Positions 1 to 12,726 of a DNA stretch of 64,000 nt are shown here, in pieces. A program made the translations under genes and the position numbers. The DNA is from Sycobia sp. Sy_11 (lineage: Eukaryota; Arthropoda; Insecta; Hymenoptera; Epichrysomallidae), in NCBI GenBank assembly GCA_018907035.1, contig JACCIC010000028.1:2833501-2897500 (forward strand). The letters run 5' to 3'. The notes below the pieces were generated by a model. That model did not search any database and was not told the DNA's origin. It was given only the letters and a program-made list of their open reading frames with translations. Each line of letters starts with the position of its first letter. Positions within the stretch are counted from its first letter, which is position 1.

Positions 1-1746
1 GTTTCATCGAAATGTATTGAAAAAATTATAATATTTAAATGGAATGTCACAACTATTTGGATCTTCTCAAGAAGTAGGAGTGGAAATGAAAACAGCCCTC
101 TCGTTTTCTTAAATAGTTCAACATTCTTAAATAATTCAACAATTAACACGTAATACCAGAGATATTTAAGATATGGCATAATTACGTCATGTTCGAATCA
201 GCTGGCATATAAATATTTTCAGAAATTATAAAGAAGGAAATCAGTGTGTGAAAGATCAAAAAACATAGGAGAATCGCTGGAAGTACTTACGTGAAACTGT
301 CAATAAATTAAAGTCATGTAACAATATCACTAATTAGTAATTACATAGATCTGCTTTCACAATAATCATGTTCCTGAGTAATTAATCAGCTGTCAAAGGT
401 AAATTTTACCGATCAAGCGAAATCTACTAGATTGTAAATAATATTGCGCGTAAAAATTGAAACGTTGCGCGGCTTAGTTAATGATTTTCTATTACTTATA
501 TTTACTCTGCAAAGTCTCGAGTATATTTATTAAGACATTTTCAAAATTATAACTTTGTGAAATCTCATGCTGTAATATTTCCTTATTTGTAAAAATTTTT
601 GAAACGTTTGTATTTGATTCTGTTTCATACTGTATTGTACTTGTGCCTGTAGCCTGCAACAATGTAAAAAAGACGTAAATAAATGTGATGAAAAAATAAA
701 AAGTACAATTATTGAATCTTTACATAAATTAGTTAAAACTAAATACTTTTCCTGAATCAGTAAAAGTTGAATCCGAATCTGCTTCGGTGTAAAAATACAA
801 ATACACACAAAAGTTATGAAAAGAACGCTAAATAAAAATTCATTTGTTTACATATATGTATAAACTAGCAAAATCATTACACTGCAGCAAATGAAGATAA
901 TATCTGACATTCGCCTTTACGAATGCTAGTTGCTCTATAAAAACGATATTTTGTACAATCTTTGTTTCATGCAAATCACTGTATGATCATACCCTTCTCC
1001 CCCGAAGCCACTCAACAACGAGACTTCATTTTCAAATTTTGCATCCGCTATTGTGCACAGAGCGAATAACATAGACCGCCTCCGTATAGGCTTAGCCGAT
1101 CGAACTTGTACGCTCGGCCTACTTTCCACCGTCAAAGAGTTCGCTCATAACCTCCCGATCGACAGCTGCGAGAACAAAGCCTCCCCCGTCCCATGCTTAC
1201 CACATATACCTATGTAGAATGGGCTGCGAAACTGATCCTCCGCGCGCGGCGCTCCCGACCCATCAGCGCCGCGCACTAGGTCAAGCGCAGATTTCGCGAG
1301 TCATGCGACGTACGATCGCGCGCACCCCCGCCGGCTGCCTCTTCCCATGCAGTCTTCCGTTCCAAGGACGCGGCGCGCGTGCGGCCCACCTGATTCTCCG
1401 TCTCTCTCCCTCTCCCTCCCACCTGTACAGGCGCAATACCGCGACCCGCCGCTCGCGCTCCCACGCATCGGCCGCGTCCTTTGGCTGCATCGACGCCTGC
1501 TGCTTCAGCTCCTATAATAGAGAAGGAGAGGAGCCGCCGCGGCCGCCGCGGCCGTCGCCGCGCGAGAGCAGCGCGGAGGAGAGAAACGAGAAAGAGAGAG
1601 GAGAGGAGGACGGGGAGAGGACGACACGCGCTTGCCCTCTCTCGCGCGACGGAGGAGCCGCCGCCGCGCCGGGGCGATATGGATAGTAAGCAGGGAGGAG
1701 GAGGAGGAGCGGTGCTCTGTGCGCCAGCAGATCTGCCCTCTCGACT
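1..1746. other. Upstream flank of the cuticular-protein gene
   Basis: No gene is supported here. Bases 1-900 are AT-rich unique sequence with short open frames in no recognisable family. From about 1000 the composition turns strongly GC- and CpG-rich, with GCC/CGG-rich stretches near 1535-1570 and 1655-1675. This block runs into the promoter at 1883 and looks like promoter-proximal sequence. Open frames on both strands here are low-complexity Arg/Ser/Pro products of the composition. Confidence 0.6.
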
Positions 1747-1801
1747 GTTTCTCTCTCTCTCTCTCTCTCCCCCTTCCCTCCCTCTCTTTCTCTCGCTCTC
1801 G
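1747..1801 (+). promoter_or_regulatory. CT/GA-rich promoter-proximal tract
   Basis: A pyrimidine-rich tract begins with about ten CT units (about 1750-1769) and continues as broken CT/CCT repeats. It lies roughly 110-165 bp upstream of the predicted start site at 1914. In insects, GAGA-type repeats at this distance are bound by GAGA factor or CLAMP and go with open, paused promoters. That role is inference from position; the repeat could also be an ordinary microsatellite. Confidence 0.35.
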
Positions 1802-1882
1802 GTCCCGCGCGCGATCGCTCGCGTACTTTTCCCCCCTCGCGAGCACGCGGCGAAACGAAGGACCATCTTATTAGGCCCGCGC

Positions 1883-1916
1883 TATATAAACACGGGCCGC
1901 CGACATGGCGAGCAGT
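1883..1916 (+). promoter_or_regulatory. TATA box and initiator of the cuticular-protein gene
   Basis: TATATAAA lies at 1883-1890, and GCAGTC, close to the arthropod initiator TCAGT, lies at 1912-1917. Taking the A at 1914 as +1, the first T of the TATA box is at -31, the usual spacing. Cuticular-protein genes commonly have TATA promoters. The leader downstream contains no ATG before a good splice donor, as expected of a non-coding first exon. The assignment to this gene depends on splicing to the acceptor at 4132. Confidence 0.55.
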
Positions 1917-2082
1917 CAGCCAGCGTCTTTATACACCGTCGGGCCCCGGCGTCCTTTGTCGCAGTGCTCGCGTCCCAGTCGCCGTCACCGTCTCGCCACG
2001 TTGGTGCCCGCACGCGCAAACGCAAACAGCGAGCGCAGAGCGCAGGAGCCACGGCATCTGCCCAGCAGGCCGAGAAGTGCAA
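1914..2082 (+). other. Non-coding first exon (5' UTR) of the cuticular-protein gene
   Basis: The predicted leader runs from the initiator to a donor reading GCAA|GTAAAG at 2083. It contains no ATG, so translation would start in the next exon. It is GC-rich, like the surrounding block. The link to the exon at 4133 is inferred from compatible splice sites, position and strand; no transcript evidence is available. The gene could instead start close to 4200, with this exon belonging to another transcript. Confidence 0.45.
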
Positions 2083-2199
2083 GTAAAGCGCGCGCCCGTC
2101 CACCGCGGGCACGGCGACTCTGGCGGGCCCGCGCTACGCGATCGAATCGCCGGTCATCCGGGTTGTGAGGCCGGGGGTGGAAGAAGGCCTTTGGACGGG

Positions 2200-2214
2200 T
2201 TTTTTTTTTTTTTT
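2200..2214. repeat. Poly(T) run
   Basis: Fifteen consecutive T in a GC-rich surrounding, about 120 bp after the leader exon. Confidence 0.9.
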
Positions 2215-3890
2215 GTGGGTTGTGTCGGTACGTGCGGCGGGGGAGAGAAACGAATTCGCAAATGGGGAGATTGAGAGACGGGGCGAGGGAGAGGGAGAGA
2301 GAGGCTGTGACACGCGTAAAATTATGAGATACGAGAGTCCGCAGCCTGGACGAACGCTACTTGAAATTACGAGATCGTAAACAAAAGTGATATTTCATGA
2401 AAAACGGATGGACTGATGCTGGATTGAGAAAAGTGATGATCTGGTCTGTGAATGATATGTTGGAGATAAATTTTATTTTTTATTTTTTTTTGTTGCTAGA
2501 ATTCATGTCAGATCAGTAGAATTCTTGTTCATTTACAAATTATTAGAATAGCTACAATCTTTTGAGAACATCGCATAAAATACCTAACAGAGTGATAACT
2601 TTTATAAATTACAAACTAAATTAATTTTATTATGGTCTTTACTTCATATAGATCCTTTTGTCGATAATTTACTTAAGATAATATGGAAAATGAAAGGCAA
2701 TATTGAATTATATTTAAAATTATAGCCATAAATTATTTTATCAATATTTGTTTTCAGTCAACATAATTATTTAATATTCAATATCCACAAAATATTTTTA
2801 TCCTGCAGTTTTCATCTTATATTGTTTTATATTTTTTTACTCTTATTACCAAGGATGGTTTATTGATCTTAGCCTTCGACGCAGAAGCAATTTTTTGACC
2901 TTTTCTCTATGCCTTATTATAAAAAATATGAATTATTACTTAGATTAATATAATTAAATTGAATTCCTTAATTATGTAGATTAATATCAAATATCGATTA
3001 TAAATTCTTGTAATATGGATTTATAATTATTTGTTTCTGGCCTCCGTTTAAGAAAGGTTTACTTAAAGAATTTCTTTTATATACCATACATTATGTAATG
3101 ATTTGATTGATAATTCATTATTTCATTGTTATTTAATTTTTTTATAAATCGCACGGCCAGAGAATTCAATTCAAACGATATTTTATGTAAATAATATTTT
3201 TTAATTAATTTTTAATGATATTTGGTTAGGTCTGACATTGTTATGTATACATTCATATTTACATAATACAATAGCATGTTTTAAAAATTTTTATAATATT
3301 ATATTAAAACTTTGATGTTTTAAAAAATTCAAAATGTTTCATTCGGGCACAGACTCAGAAATTAACCGTCTTACCGGACTCGGGCATTATCTACTCGTGC
3401 GAGTTACTTAGCCTTTTGAATATGAGATTCTCCATTTTATTAATTAAAAACGTTTTCATAGTTCATTTAAAAGGGTCCGAAGATAATATCACAGTTTTTG
3501 CTTAAAAAATTTTTTCAAAAGAATTCAGAAGATTTACGTGCAATATTTGTTTATAAAAGAAACCAAACCGTATTTTTTATATTTCATATTTCCATAAAAA
3601 AGGAACTAAATAAAAAGAAGTAAATGAATTTCATCGATGTATCTTTAGAAAATTCTAAATAAATAATTGATTATGCAGAGTATACTCCTTTCTCGGAAAC
3701 GTCCATCTAATACACGGAATGAAATTTTACGACGGACTTAATTTGATTAATTCCTTTAAAATTTAGATTGTTCCAAACCTTTATCCCATATAACGTTCTG
3801 CGCGGCAAAGATTCGAAAAACAACGCAGTCAGAACAATGGTCTCGCGTCTTTGCGAAAGCAATAAAGAAAAACATCCAAAGGCCTTCGCG

Positions 3891-3892
<2 letters not shown>

Positions 3893-3924
<32 letters not shown>
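3893..3924. repeat. (AT)n microsatellite
   Basis: Sixteen uninterrupted AT units inside intron 1. Confidence 0.95.
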
Positions 3925-3926
<2 letters not shown>

Positions 3927-4132
3927 AAGAATGAAATCACTGACTGATATCCACTATTGTTTTCAAAATAATAACCTCAAGCACCCGCGCATACGAGCCA
4001 CTGAACAAATGATGCTCCGCCGCGCAAGCCCGCCAAGTCACGGTTTACACCGCGTGCCCGACACCTTTCGCACAAAAAACAAAAGCACCCCTCTAACTTG
4101 GCATCTCTTATTTCTCGTTTATGAACAAGCAG

Positions 4133-4275
4133 TAATCCATCCAGGGAGGCGGCCGAGCGAACGCCGAAACCGAGACGCCTTTTGGGTCCCGCGACTCTGA
4201 TCGAGCGATCGGAAGAGCCGCCCGCCGTGCCAAGGAGAAGGGTCGAGGAGGGCAGCGGAGAGCAGTGACGCCGCC
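4133..4275 (+). other. 5' UTR part of exon 2
   Basis: The stretch from the acceptor at 4132 to the start codon at 4276 has no ATG, so the first AUG in the spliced message would be the one at 4276. It is GC-rich. No TATA box or TCAGT initiator sits at the right distance upstream of 4276, which favours this being an internal spliced exon over the true 5' end. Confidence 0.45.
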
Positions 4276-4299
4276 ATGTTGAGATCGACGCGAGTACAG
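4276..4299 (+). CDS. Coding exon A: start codon and eight codons of the cuticular protein
   Basis: GCCGCC precedes the ATG at 4276, a strong initiation context. Eight codons (MLRSTRVQ) follow, then a donor CAG|GTAATC at 4300. The phase-0 end joins exactly to the phase-0 acceptor at 13272, completing a signal peptide: a positive n-region (Arg3, Arg6), a leucine core, and a VLG cleavage site. Exon 3 has no in-frame ATG near its acceptor, so a short upstream start exon is required, as is usual in insect CPR genes. No better candidate was seen in the 9 kb between, though a different start exon cannot be excluded. Confidence 0.7.
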
Positions 4300-4825
4300 G
4301 TAATCTATGAGGGCATCGGTGTACGTGGGCGGAGGAGGCCGGATCGAACGGGCGGGCAGGCGTGTACTGCCATTTCGACCCGTCGTAATACGTACGCCAG
4401 TCTTGTTCGTTCGGCACGAAGTACCATCCTACGAAATAGTACAATCCTCGCGCGCAGAACTCAGCCGTGGCCGCGGCTACGGTGAGCCGGTGGTTTTTCC
4501 TTTCATTTCGAAGTATACACGACGGATCGCGTACACGGCGACGGACACGTGCAAACGTCTGAATTGCCTAGATAGAGATCGCTCGTGGCTAAATTCTTAT
4601 CCGAGCATTGTTCCGATACTTGGAATTACGGGACGGCGTAGGAGCGAGAAAGATATACGGACCGCTCTTTCTTCGTGTAATAAGGTGCCGCAATCGCGTC
4701 CTCCCTTTATCCTCCGCCCATCGTTCGAAATTTCGCGAGCCCCCCCCCCCCCGCCTGGTAAACGTACGATATCTTCGCCGCTGTCGGACCGTGAGAGAGT
4801 TGCGCGAATCCCCCGGATGCTCCCG

Positions 4826-4877
<52 letters not shown>

Positions 4878-5479
4878 TTCGGACGTATCGGCCAAGCATC
4901 GAAGCCGGGTACATGGTAGATGGGGCGGGCCGAACATCGTGCGTATCGGAAAAGCGGACGCGCGATCCAAAAACCAGAGGGAGCCCTTCGGCTCGCCTCG
5001 CGCGGACCCGCATGTGTACGGATATAAATATCAGTAACAACGATCTCGGCCGGGCAACCCTTTGCGGGAGCTGCCACCGCCGCACTCTGCCGCTGCCGCG
5101 CTCCTCTTCGGCGATAATCAGAAATTCGCCCGGGCGCTCGGATCCCCCCCCCCCACTCCCCGCCCCCGCCTCGACGCCGGCCGCCGATCGATGCTTATCG
5201 GGGCGAGTGCAAGCGCGTCATGTGCGGCGAGTTTATCGGGGACAGGGTGGGGGCGGGGAGGGGGCTGAGGGGGGCCTTTATACACCCTCGGCCTCTATAT
5301 ACGCGTATGGGGACGAGGGGACCTCTATCCCGATAAAGCGCACCGGCGGCGTGACCGATCGCGCTGCCGGACACGTACCAGGGGAGAAGCGGCCAGGCGA
5401 GCGAAGATGCGCGCCGTCGTTCCCCGATGCGCCGAGGCTGTTACGTAATTACGCGAGGACGCTGCGCCCGGTACGGAGA

Positions 5480-5523
<44 letters not shown>

Positions 5524-5791
5524 CAGAGAGAAATATACGGCGAGCGCGAGAGAGGCGGGGGGGCGGAGGGGGGAAGCAGAGTAGAGCAGCCGGCGCTTCC
5601 TCCAGCGGCCGCGCAAGAGCTCTCCCGTATGGGAGACCGTTAAAGCGCTCGGCGTGATTCGGAGGAGCTGTGTATTAGAGACGTTGCAGGCCGAGCGTGC
5701 CTGATGCTGCGCGGCCTTTACGCTCCGGGCTTTATGTACAGCTTTATAGAGATTTATCAACTGAAACTAGCGCGAGAACTGCAGATAATAC

Positions 5792-5834
<43 letters not shown>

Positions 5835-7073
5835 TATATACTCGCGCGGAAGATGGAGCCTGATATTTATATGAAACAATTTCAGGTGAACAAAGCGGAA
5901 TAAAATAAACAGGTGTATATAGTATAAGAAATATACATTAAGAACTCTAAAAAGTTTTATTCAGCATATATATATATAGCAACATAGGTAAACCATCGCA
6001 ATGCTCCTATCACGAGCGGACTGGAACAAAGCAAGGAGAATCTGGATTCACCCGACAAAATTGGACGGCGTGCATAGTTATTTTGTTCCAGAGATTGAAA
6101 GAGGGAGAGAGAGAGAGAGAGAGAGAATGATACGACCGCGGACATACCTTATTTACCTTCTATATATAGAAGTATCGATATTCACCGAGGGCATTCTACG
6201 GCGCGTACGCGAACATATATACATTATTTGCCGTTACACGAGTGTGCGCCTGTGCGCGTTTCTACCTTAGCGCACGTGCGTTGGTGCATCCGTGTACGGA
6301 GTTCAGGGTTCGATTTACGCGCGAAATAATACGCGGCTTCTTCTCCTTCGGCCCGATGTAAACATAAAGTTTCTTTTTTTCGTGCGGAGCGAAGGGGGGG
6401 GGGAATTTCTCATCGCGCGCGGAGCATCGACGGACCCGCGTTGTATCGCTTTCCATTACCACTGAGTAAACAGTGCTCGATCCGATGTTCGTAAAACGTA
6501 TGAAATAAGATGAGAAATGATCGAAAATTCACAGGCAAATCAGAGCGCTGGACTCACTTGTACAAATATGACACGGCAACACACACACACACACACACAC
6601 ACATATCATATTAGTTATTGAGAATTATTTTATTAGCCAACGTTCATATTATGTTATACGTCACACGTTCGTATGTCTATAAAATCACGAAAAAATTTTA
6701 ACTAAATAATAAAATTATTAGAGTAATTGATTACGGGAAGTTTTACGTGTATAAATTCTTTAAACGTCAATTATAGGTTTTTTTTTCCTAAAAACTCTAC
6801 ACTATATGTATTCTTTTTTTATATATTCCTTTATTATATAGAGATATTTGACTTTGCGAACGGGATAATATTCATCGAGTTCCGGCAGAAATTTCATTCC
6901 ACCACTGCCACTATAAGCAATAATCCCGATAAAATAGCGCGGATAAATAGATGGGCGAAAAATCCCCTGACCCTCCGCCCTCCCGAATAAATATTTTCCA
7001 CGTGCGTTAGCATAACAAACGCGATATTTATTTCCCCCCAAGCGAAGCTTTCCGCGTATTGCCGCTCCCCCAT

Positions 7074-7123
<50 letters not shown>

Positions 7124-7157
7124 GTATGTATATATGTATGTATGTATGTATGTATAG

Positions 7158-7188
<31 letters not shown>

Positions 7189-8459
7189 TGTATGTGTATA
7201 CAAAAAAAACGTGCCCGAAGCTCCCTCGATGGCTTCACGAAGCGATTCTTCTATTTGCCTCGTATAAACCGTCTCTTCGCCGCGGATTTGAATTCTTTCT
7301 CTCTCCCCCTCTTGCTAGATCTATATTTCTCGTTAGCCATTATTTCGTGGCGAGAGGAGGGGTAGGCAGGCCATTTTTGGCGTAGGCGAATTTGTACCGG
7401 GTTATCCATGGAATAAAAAATTGTTGAGTTTTACGTCTATCTTTTAGTTTGCGCACGAGTCTACATATGCACTAATGAATTACCCGATAACAGAGGCGGG
7501 GGGATAAATTGATACGGAAAAAATATCTTTATTTTTACGTAAAGAAATTGATCCGTCAGAGCTTTGAATTCAGTTTGACTTTAAAAAATATATGGAATAA
7601 ATTATGCAAATGATGAATGATTATATATGATTATAAAGGTATAAAAATATTTGGTGAAATTAAATTTATTTCGAATTGTCTTATGTATTACATGTTGATG
7701 ATTACCTTATATAATCTTGTATTAGAAGAATGATTGTGAATTTAAGCGCTCATAGCATCCAACTAACAACAACAACAACAACAACAAATTTTTTTATCTT
7801 ACTTCCATTCAAAATTTGACTAATATAAGCAATGTTACTCCGTCGGTCAATTATTTCTCCTTTGTTATTGCAATTACCGTCAACTCCCCCAGGCCGTATT
7901 TATTATTTCTGCTCGTCTTCGATAACAGCCGAGGATCTGTATATTTGGATTACCGATACCTTACCCTTCAAAGCTCGAAATCTAAATCGCGCCATTTGTT
8001 TCGTTGATTAATCTACACACGTACACGGCTAGGTCGGAATACATCGTCCAACGAGCGAAATCGCACGTACAGCTGCTATTGGACTTTTTCGCGCGACTAA
8101 ATTCCCTGGAACGATCGTCAGGTATCCGACACCGTAACGGTAATTGCGCGGTTGAAGACAAAGAGACGGAGAAGGCAACGAAAAGGAATAACATAAGACG
8201 ACGACGATGAAGAAGAATGCACGATAGGCGCGATCGTACGCGCCGCCCATCGACGCGGAGATTCCATCGTGACGAAGCAATTAACGCGTTCCACCGTCTT
8301 GGGATAGTCGTGACGAATGAAACTACCTTTATAATGTCGCCTCCCGCGGCTCTCTAACAATCTCCTCGGTCCCCGCGCGGCCGCGCTCATTGCGACATTT
8401 CGGAAGTCCGCAAGCGTTCGCCCACCGCGTGCGCGCGCCAGCTGCCACAGGGCTTAATA

Positions 8460-8515
<56 letters not shown>

Positions 8516-11500
8516 TACGGCTAAACAAATCTATCCGCAGGAATAATATTAGTCTTGCGGTCGGTGGGAGAGCGCGGGGAATCGTCCCACCAATGGCCAT
8601 TGATTAGATGGATCGCGGAGCGGCCTAGGGTATTTTCACCCGGATCCCCGCCTCCACCACGCGCGAACGCCACTCGCTATTAACTGCCGCTCGGATGTTT
8701 TGCGCGCTTCTGCCCCTCCGCGGCGAGCCAGCGCGCGATATCCGCAAGGGGCATCGCTCGGTCATAAAGGCATGTTGCAGCCGTGACCAATGTTAATTTC
8801 GTCTTTGGTCAAATGGCGCGCAGCAAGGAATGTATGCTTGTCGCGATGGTTTCTGCGCTATAATTAAGCCGGCACCAAGTGTCGAGATTTTGGAGATTTT
8901 TCGAGATCAATTCTTTCTCTTTCTATTTTTTTTTTTTTGTTGATTATCACTCGCTGAACAATGGAACGGATCTCGTCGAATTTTCCGCTATGCTACTGCG
9001 AACTGTTTATAAATTTTTGACGTATACAAGTTGGTAACGCTGCTTTTTCAGCCTACGCTCGCCATTAATACGACGAAAGGCAGAAGTTATGCGTTCTCTA
9101 GCTGCCGCTGCAACGCTTAATAACGGCTGTATTTCTTCGCGGGCGCGATCCGTTCTCAACGCGACACGAACCGTCAGATTTAGAATGAACTACGAGTTTA
9201 TTTATATCGTGCCACGACATTATTAACGACAACTCGTACGAACAGCCGAGATTAAAGACACCTCTTCGTATCTCCTTTTCACTGACGCGACAAATCACTA
9301 CTTTCAACGTTGAAAGGTGCCGTAAAGAAGCCTGGTCGGACATTTTTCGAATAAAATCGTACCGAAATTGCGTAAACTTCCATTGTAAAAGGAACACACC
9401 GGTCAAGCAAGCGGCCGGTTGCATAAAAAATACACTGTAAATTTTTCTCATAAAATTAAAACAACGGACAAAAAATAGTGAAGATTAAAATATCTATTGC
9501 ACGCGTATTTCGGAACGAATGTCACAGACATATAATTACTACTTTGTTTTTACATTAAAATCGTACTTAAATTTTAAACCTGGTCATTTCAATCGTCGCA
9601 CGAGGAACAGCATTCCAATCTCCAGATAATTCAGACGAGAAAAAAGTTCAAAATGTCAAAGTTCAAAAAAATACACAAATACACCGCCGTTCTTTCGAAA
9701 ACTGCGCGTGACCGACTCATAAAAATGTTCAATTCCACGACTGGCAGACCATCCGAAAAAAAAAACTCGAAGCTACATACGCAACCGACCTAGTAAGACA
9801 CCCGTTCATTTCCATCCCAACGGCCGTCTGTTTCCACGTCGATAAACGCGCAAATCAACCCCCGAGACCGCCTTGGACGGCGCGCCTACGCACGTATACA
9901 GAAGTGCGCGTAACTTCTCGCCGATAATTAGTCCATCCAGAATTAATCCCTTTCATCCGTCGAATTCAGCCGCCGCCGCCGCCGGCGCGCGTATACAAAC
10001 CCGCTGCGCCGGTCGCCGACGAACTCCGCGCCGGGCCCCCGCTCGCCACCCCCGCCCCCCCCCCTGACGGCGGTCTGAAAGTGGAAAAAAAAACCCAGGC
10101 AGCGCGGCGCGGCCCTTTGAGAATACGACGGATCTTAATAGAAGAAAGAGAAGAGCGATACTTTGATCCGTCTAGCGTCATAACCGAGTGGTTCGTTAGC
10201 TCGCGACTCGCGAGATCGACCCTGGCTTAATTACGAGCTCGGCGCCGCGCCCCGGCGAGGTCTTTAAAAGTTCGCGTCGCCCCGGCGACGTACGTATCGA
10301 CGCCGAAGGCTCACCTCCTCCCCCCCCCCCACACCACCCGGACTCATTGGCGTCACCACCGCGCGGCGCGCCGGGGAATTCGCGCGCCTCTCCTCGAGGC
10401 GAACGAAAAAGATCCCTTTCGGCCGTGCCGAGAGCGTAAGTTCTGGCGGCGCGATGCGGTGGGGCGGGGAGGGGGGAGAGGGGGTTACGATCTTATCGCG
10501 CCACGGGGAACAGCGCACGGATCGGGGAGCCGCGGCGCGAGCAATTACTTTATCCATTTCTGGGCTCGCGCACGGGCGGCATCTTTTCACGCGGCGGGTC
10601 GCACCTACCGTGAGAGGAGCAGCGTTCCAGACTGCCGATTCGTGATGGATGTGCATTTGTAGTTTTATGTGGTGGTTTCGAAAAATTTCAACCCCTCGCC
10701 CCCCGGGCAACAGGTAGAGAAATAATTGGAATTCTGGAAAACCACTGCAAGTCGCCATTCGTTAAATCGAGATTTATATTTATTTTGTATGTAATAAATG
10801 GCAGGCATTAATTTAGAGTAATTACAAACGCTATACGAAGTGCGATTCTATTAGAACTTCATTTTTTGTATATTTTGGTGATATTTTTATGGCATCGATC
10901 TATTGGTATAATATCTATTAGTAAAATTTTTAAATATACCTAGAAATTCCAAATGTATGGGGCGCCCGTTGCATTTAGTTTTGAGCCGAGAATGAACAGC
11001 AAATAATCAGCATGTAGTATTAGTAATTGTAATAGCATATTTATCATTTGCATAATATAAAATATCATATAAAATAAACCTTATCATTTCGTAATACTTA
11101 ATCTCAATCTTTTTCTCATAATTGTATTTATCAGATGAAATAATATTGACATGCAGATAATATTGTTGTATTTAATAATGAATTATTATTCTCGCATGAT
11201 GCTACTGTGAAATTTCATCTTTATTATTGTATGCAAACTTATTTATCCAATTATACCTGATTAATCATGAAAATCTAAGCAGTTGTGAAAAATTTCATAA
11301 TATACATTGTAGATTTTTCAGGAGTTTAGGCGTACACTTTTCTCTATGCTCTCCGATAATCAAAACTAGGAGAAGAGTAACAATATAATTGAGTCATTAT
11401 AAATCTTCTTCAACTAGCCTTTGTTACTGAAACCTTAAACAATAGTACGCCGATGTAGATAATACCGCCTTAACCATCGTTAAAAAAAAAAAACAGATAA

Positions 11501-11863
11501 AAAATTACGAAGGAAAATTCGACGAGCGATAAAATTGGAACAAGAGGAAGCGCAGAAACATTCTCCGCGATTTTTCCCAGCTCACGCGCGCGTCCGCGAT
11601 TATTCGAAATATCGGCAAAATATACCGGACCCACCGCGCCGCTCGAAATTATGGCAATTTTCTTACCGTTTCTTCCTCGAGCTCCCTTTCCCCCGCTCTT
11701 TCCCTCTAGCTCCATCTCTATCTGAACCTCCTGCTCCCGTTCTCTCCCTTTCTCTGCATCGTACCCTCGACAGCGGTACGATGCGCGCATCGTATCTGAT
11801 CGCTCGAAAGGTCAGGGCATTGTTCGAGAAATTGCGACAACCGCGAGGCTCGACTCTCGATCG

Positions 11864-11914
<51 letters not shown>

Positions 11915-12660
11915 TGTATGCATGTATGAATATATGTATGTATGCATACAAGTATAGATGTATGTATGAACGTTGCATACATGCGCACTAACAAGTTTAC
12001 ACGTATACGCAAGTGATTCTCATCTGTCGTAAATTCGAAAGGAGCGCGATAACTGACGGAGTGCGCGTATCCTTATCCCTTATCCGCGAGCTTTATATAC
12101 ACGGCGAAACGGTTTGAATTATTCCTACGTGTTAATTCGCGAATAATAGCGAACGTTTTTCGCCGCAAAAGAAATATTTGCTTTATGCATTTATGCCATC
12201 GTATTATTATGTTAATACAGACAGGTATAGCTTGTATTGTTCTCGTTCAAAGTAGTTTTCTCGTTTAAGGTACGAATCACTGTATTATCGTAAATTCGAT
12301 TTCTACAAAAACAACAGAATAATCTATTTAAGCCGAATTGAATAATAATGTATACAGCGTCGAAAAAAAAGACCAGATCAGACGTGAATTAGTTAAACGC
12401 GCGACGGGGTTCTTGCTCATACATTAGCCTCCATAATTTAATCTTGTATTTATGAAGCGCGGAGTGCGCTCGATAATAATCGTTCCGGCTCAACATTTTT
12501 TTTTTTTAAAGAGAACCACCTTCATCCCAGCCATGAATATCCCACGAGGTGATTAAGCGCATAAAATATTCAAACAGTCCGGCAAGTATAATCTCCAGAG
12601 AATAGATCAGAAGAGATAGTTGCGGGAGGAGAATAGAAAGGGGGTAAAGTCATATCGCTA

Positions 12661-12726
<66 letters not shown>

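Larger units (their letters stand above)
2083..4132 (+). other. Intron 1 (within the 5' UTR)
   Basis: The donor is GTAAAG at 2083. The acceptor CAG ends at 4132. It is preceded by a CTAAC branch-point match at 4093-4097 and a pyrimidine-rich stretch from 4101 to 4120, a good arrangement about 35 bases before the splice site. The interior is mostly AT-rich unique sequence (2400-3700). It also holds a T15 run at 2200-2214 and a TA array at 3893-3924. No coding sequence was recognised inside. Confidence 0.45.

Noticed and set aside
1905..1907. ATG just upstream of the predicted transcription start, as an alternative start codon
   Set aside because: It lies between the TATA box and the initiator, so it would not be in the mRNA if the promoter call is right, and its frame has no recognisable product.
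1219..2086. Several overlapping 100-200 residue open frames on both strands
   Set aside because: All are Arg/Ser/Pro low-complexity products of a CpG-rich promoter block and overlap each other on both strands.
2077..2274. Possible coding start at GTG 2077
   Set aside because: GTG is not a normal start in animals, and the site coincides with the predicted splice donor at 2083.
4307..5584. 425-residue open frame on the + strand
   Set aside because: It lies in intron 2 just after the start exon, runs through TA and GA microsatellites translated as (YI)n and (RE)n, and has no domain. CpG-rich composition lacks stop codons.
7075..7199. Regularly spaced repeats as a CRISPR-like array
   Set aside because: These are TA/TATG microsatellites without unique spacers, in animal nuclear DNA.
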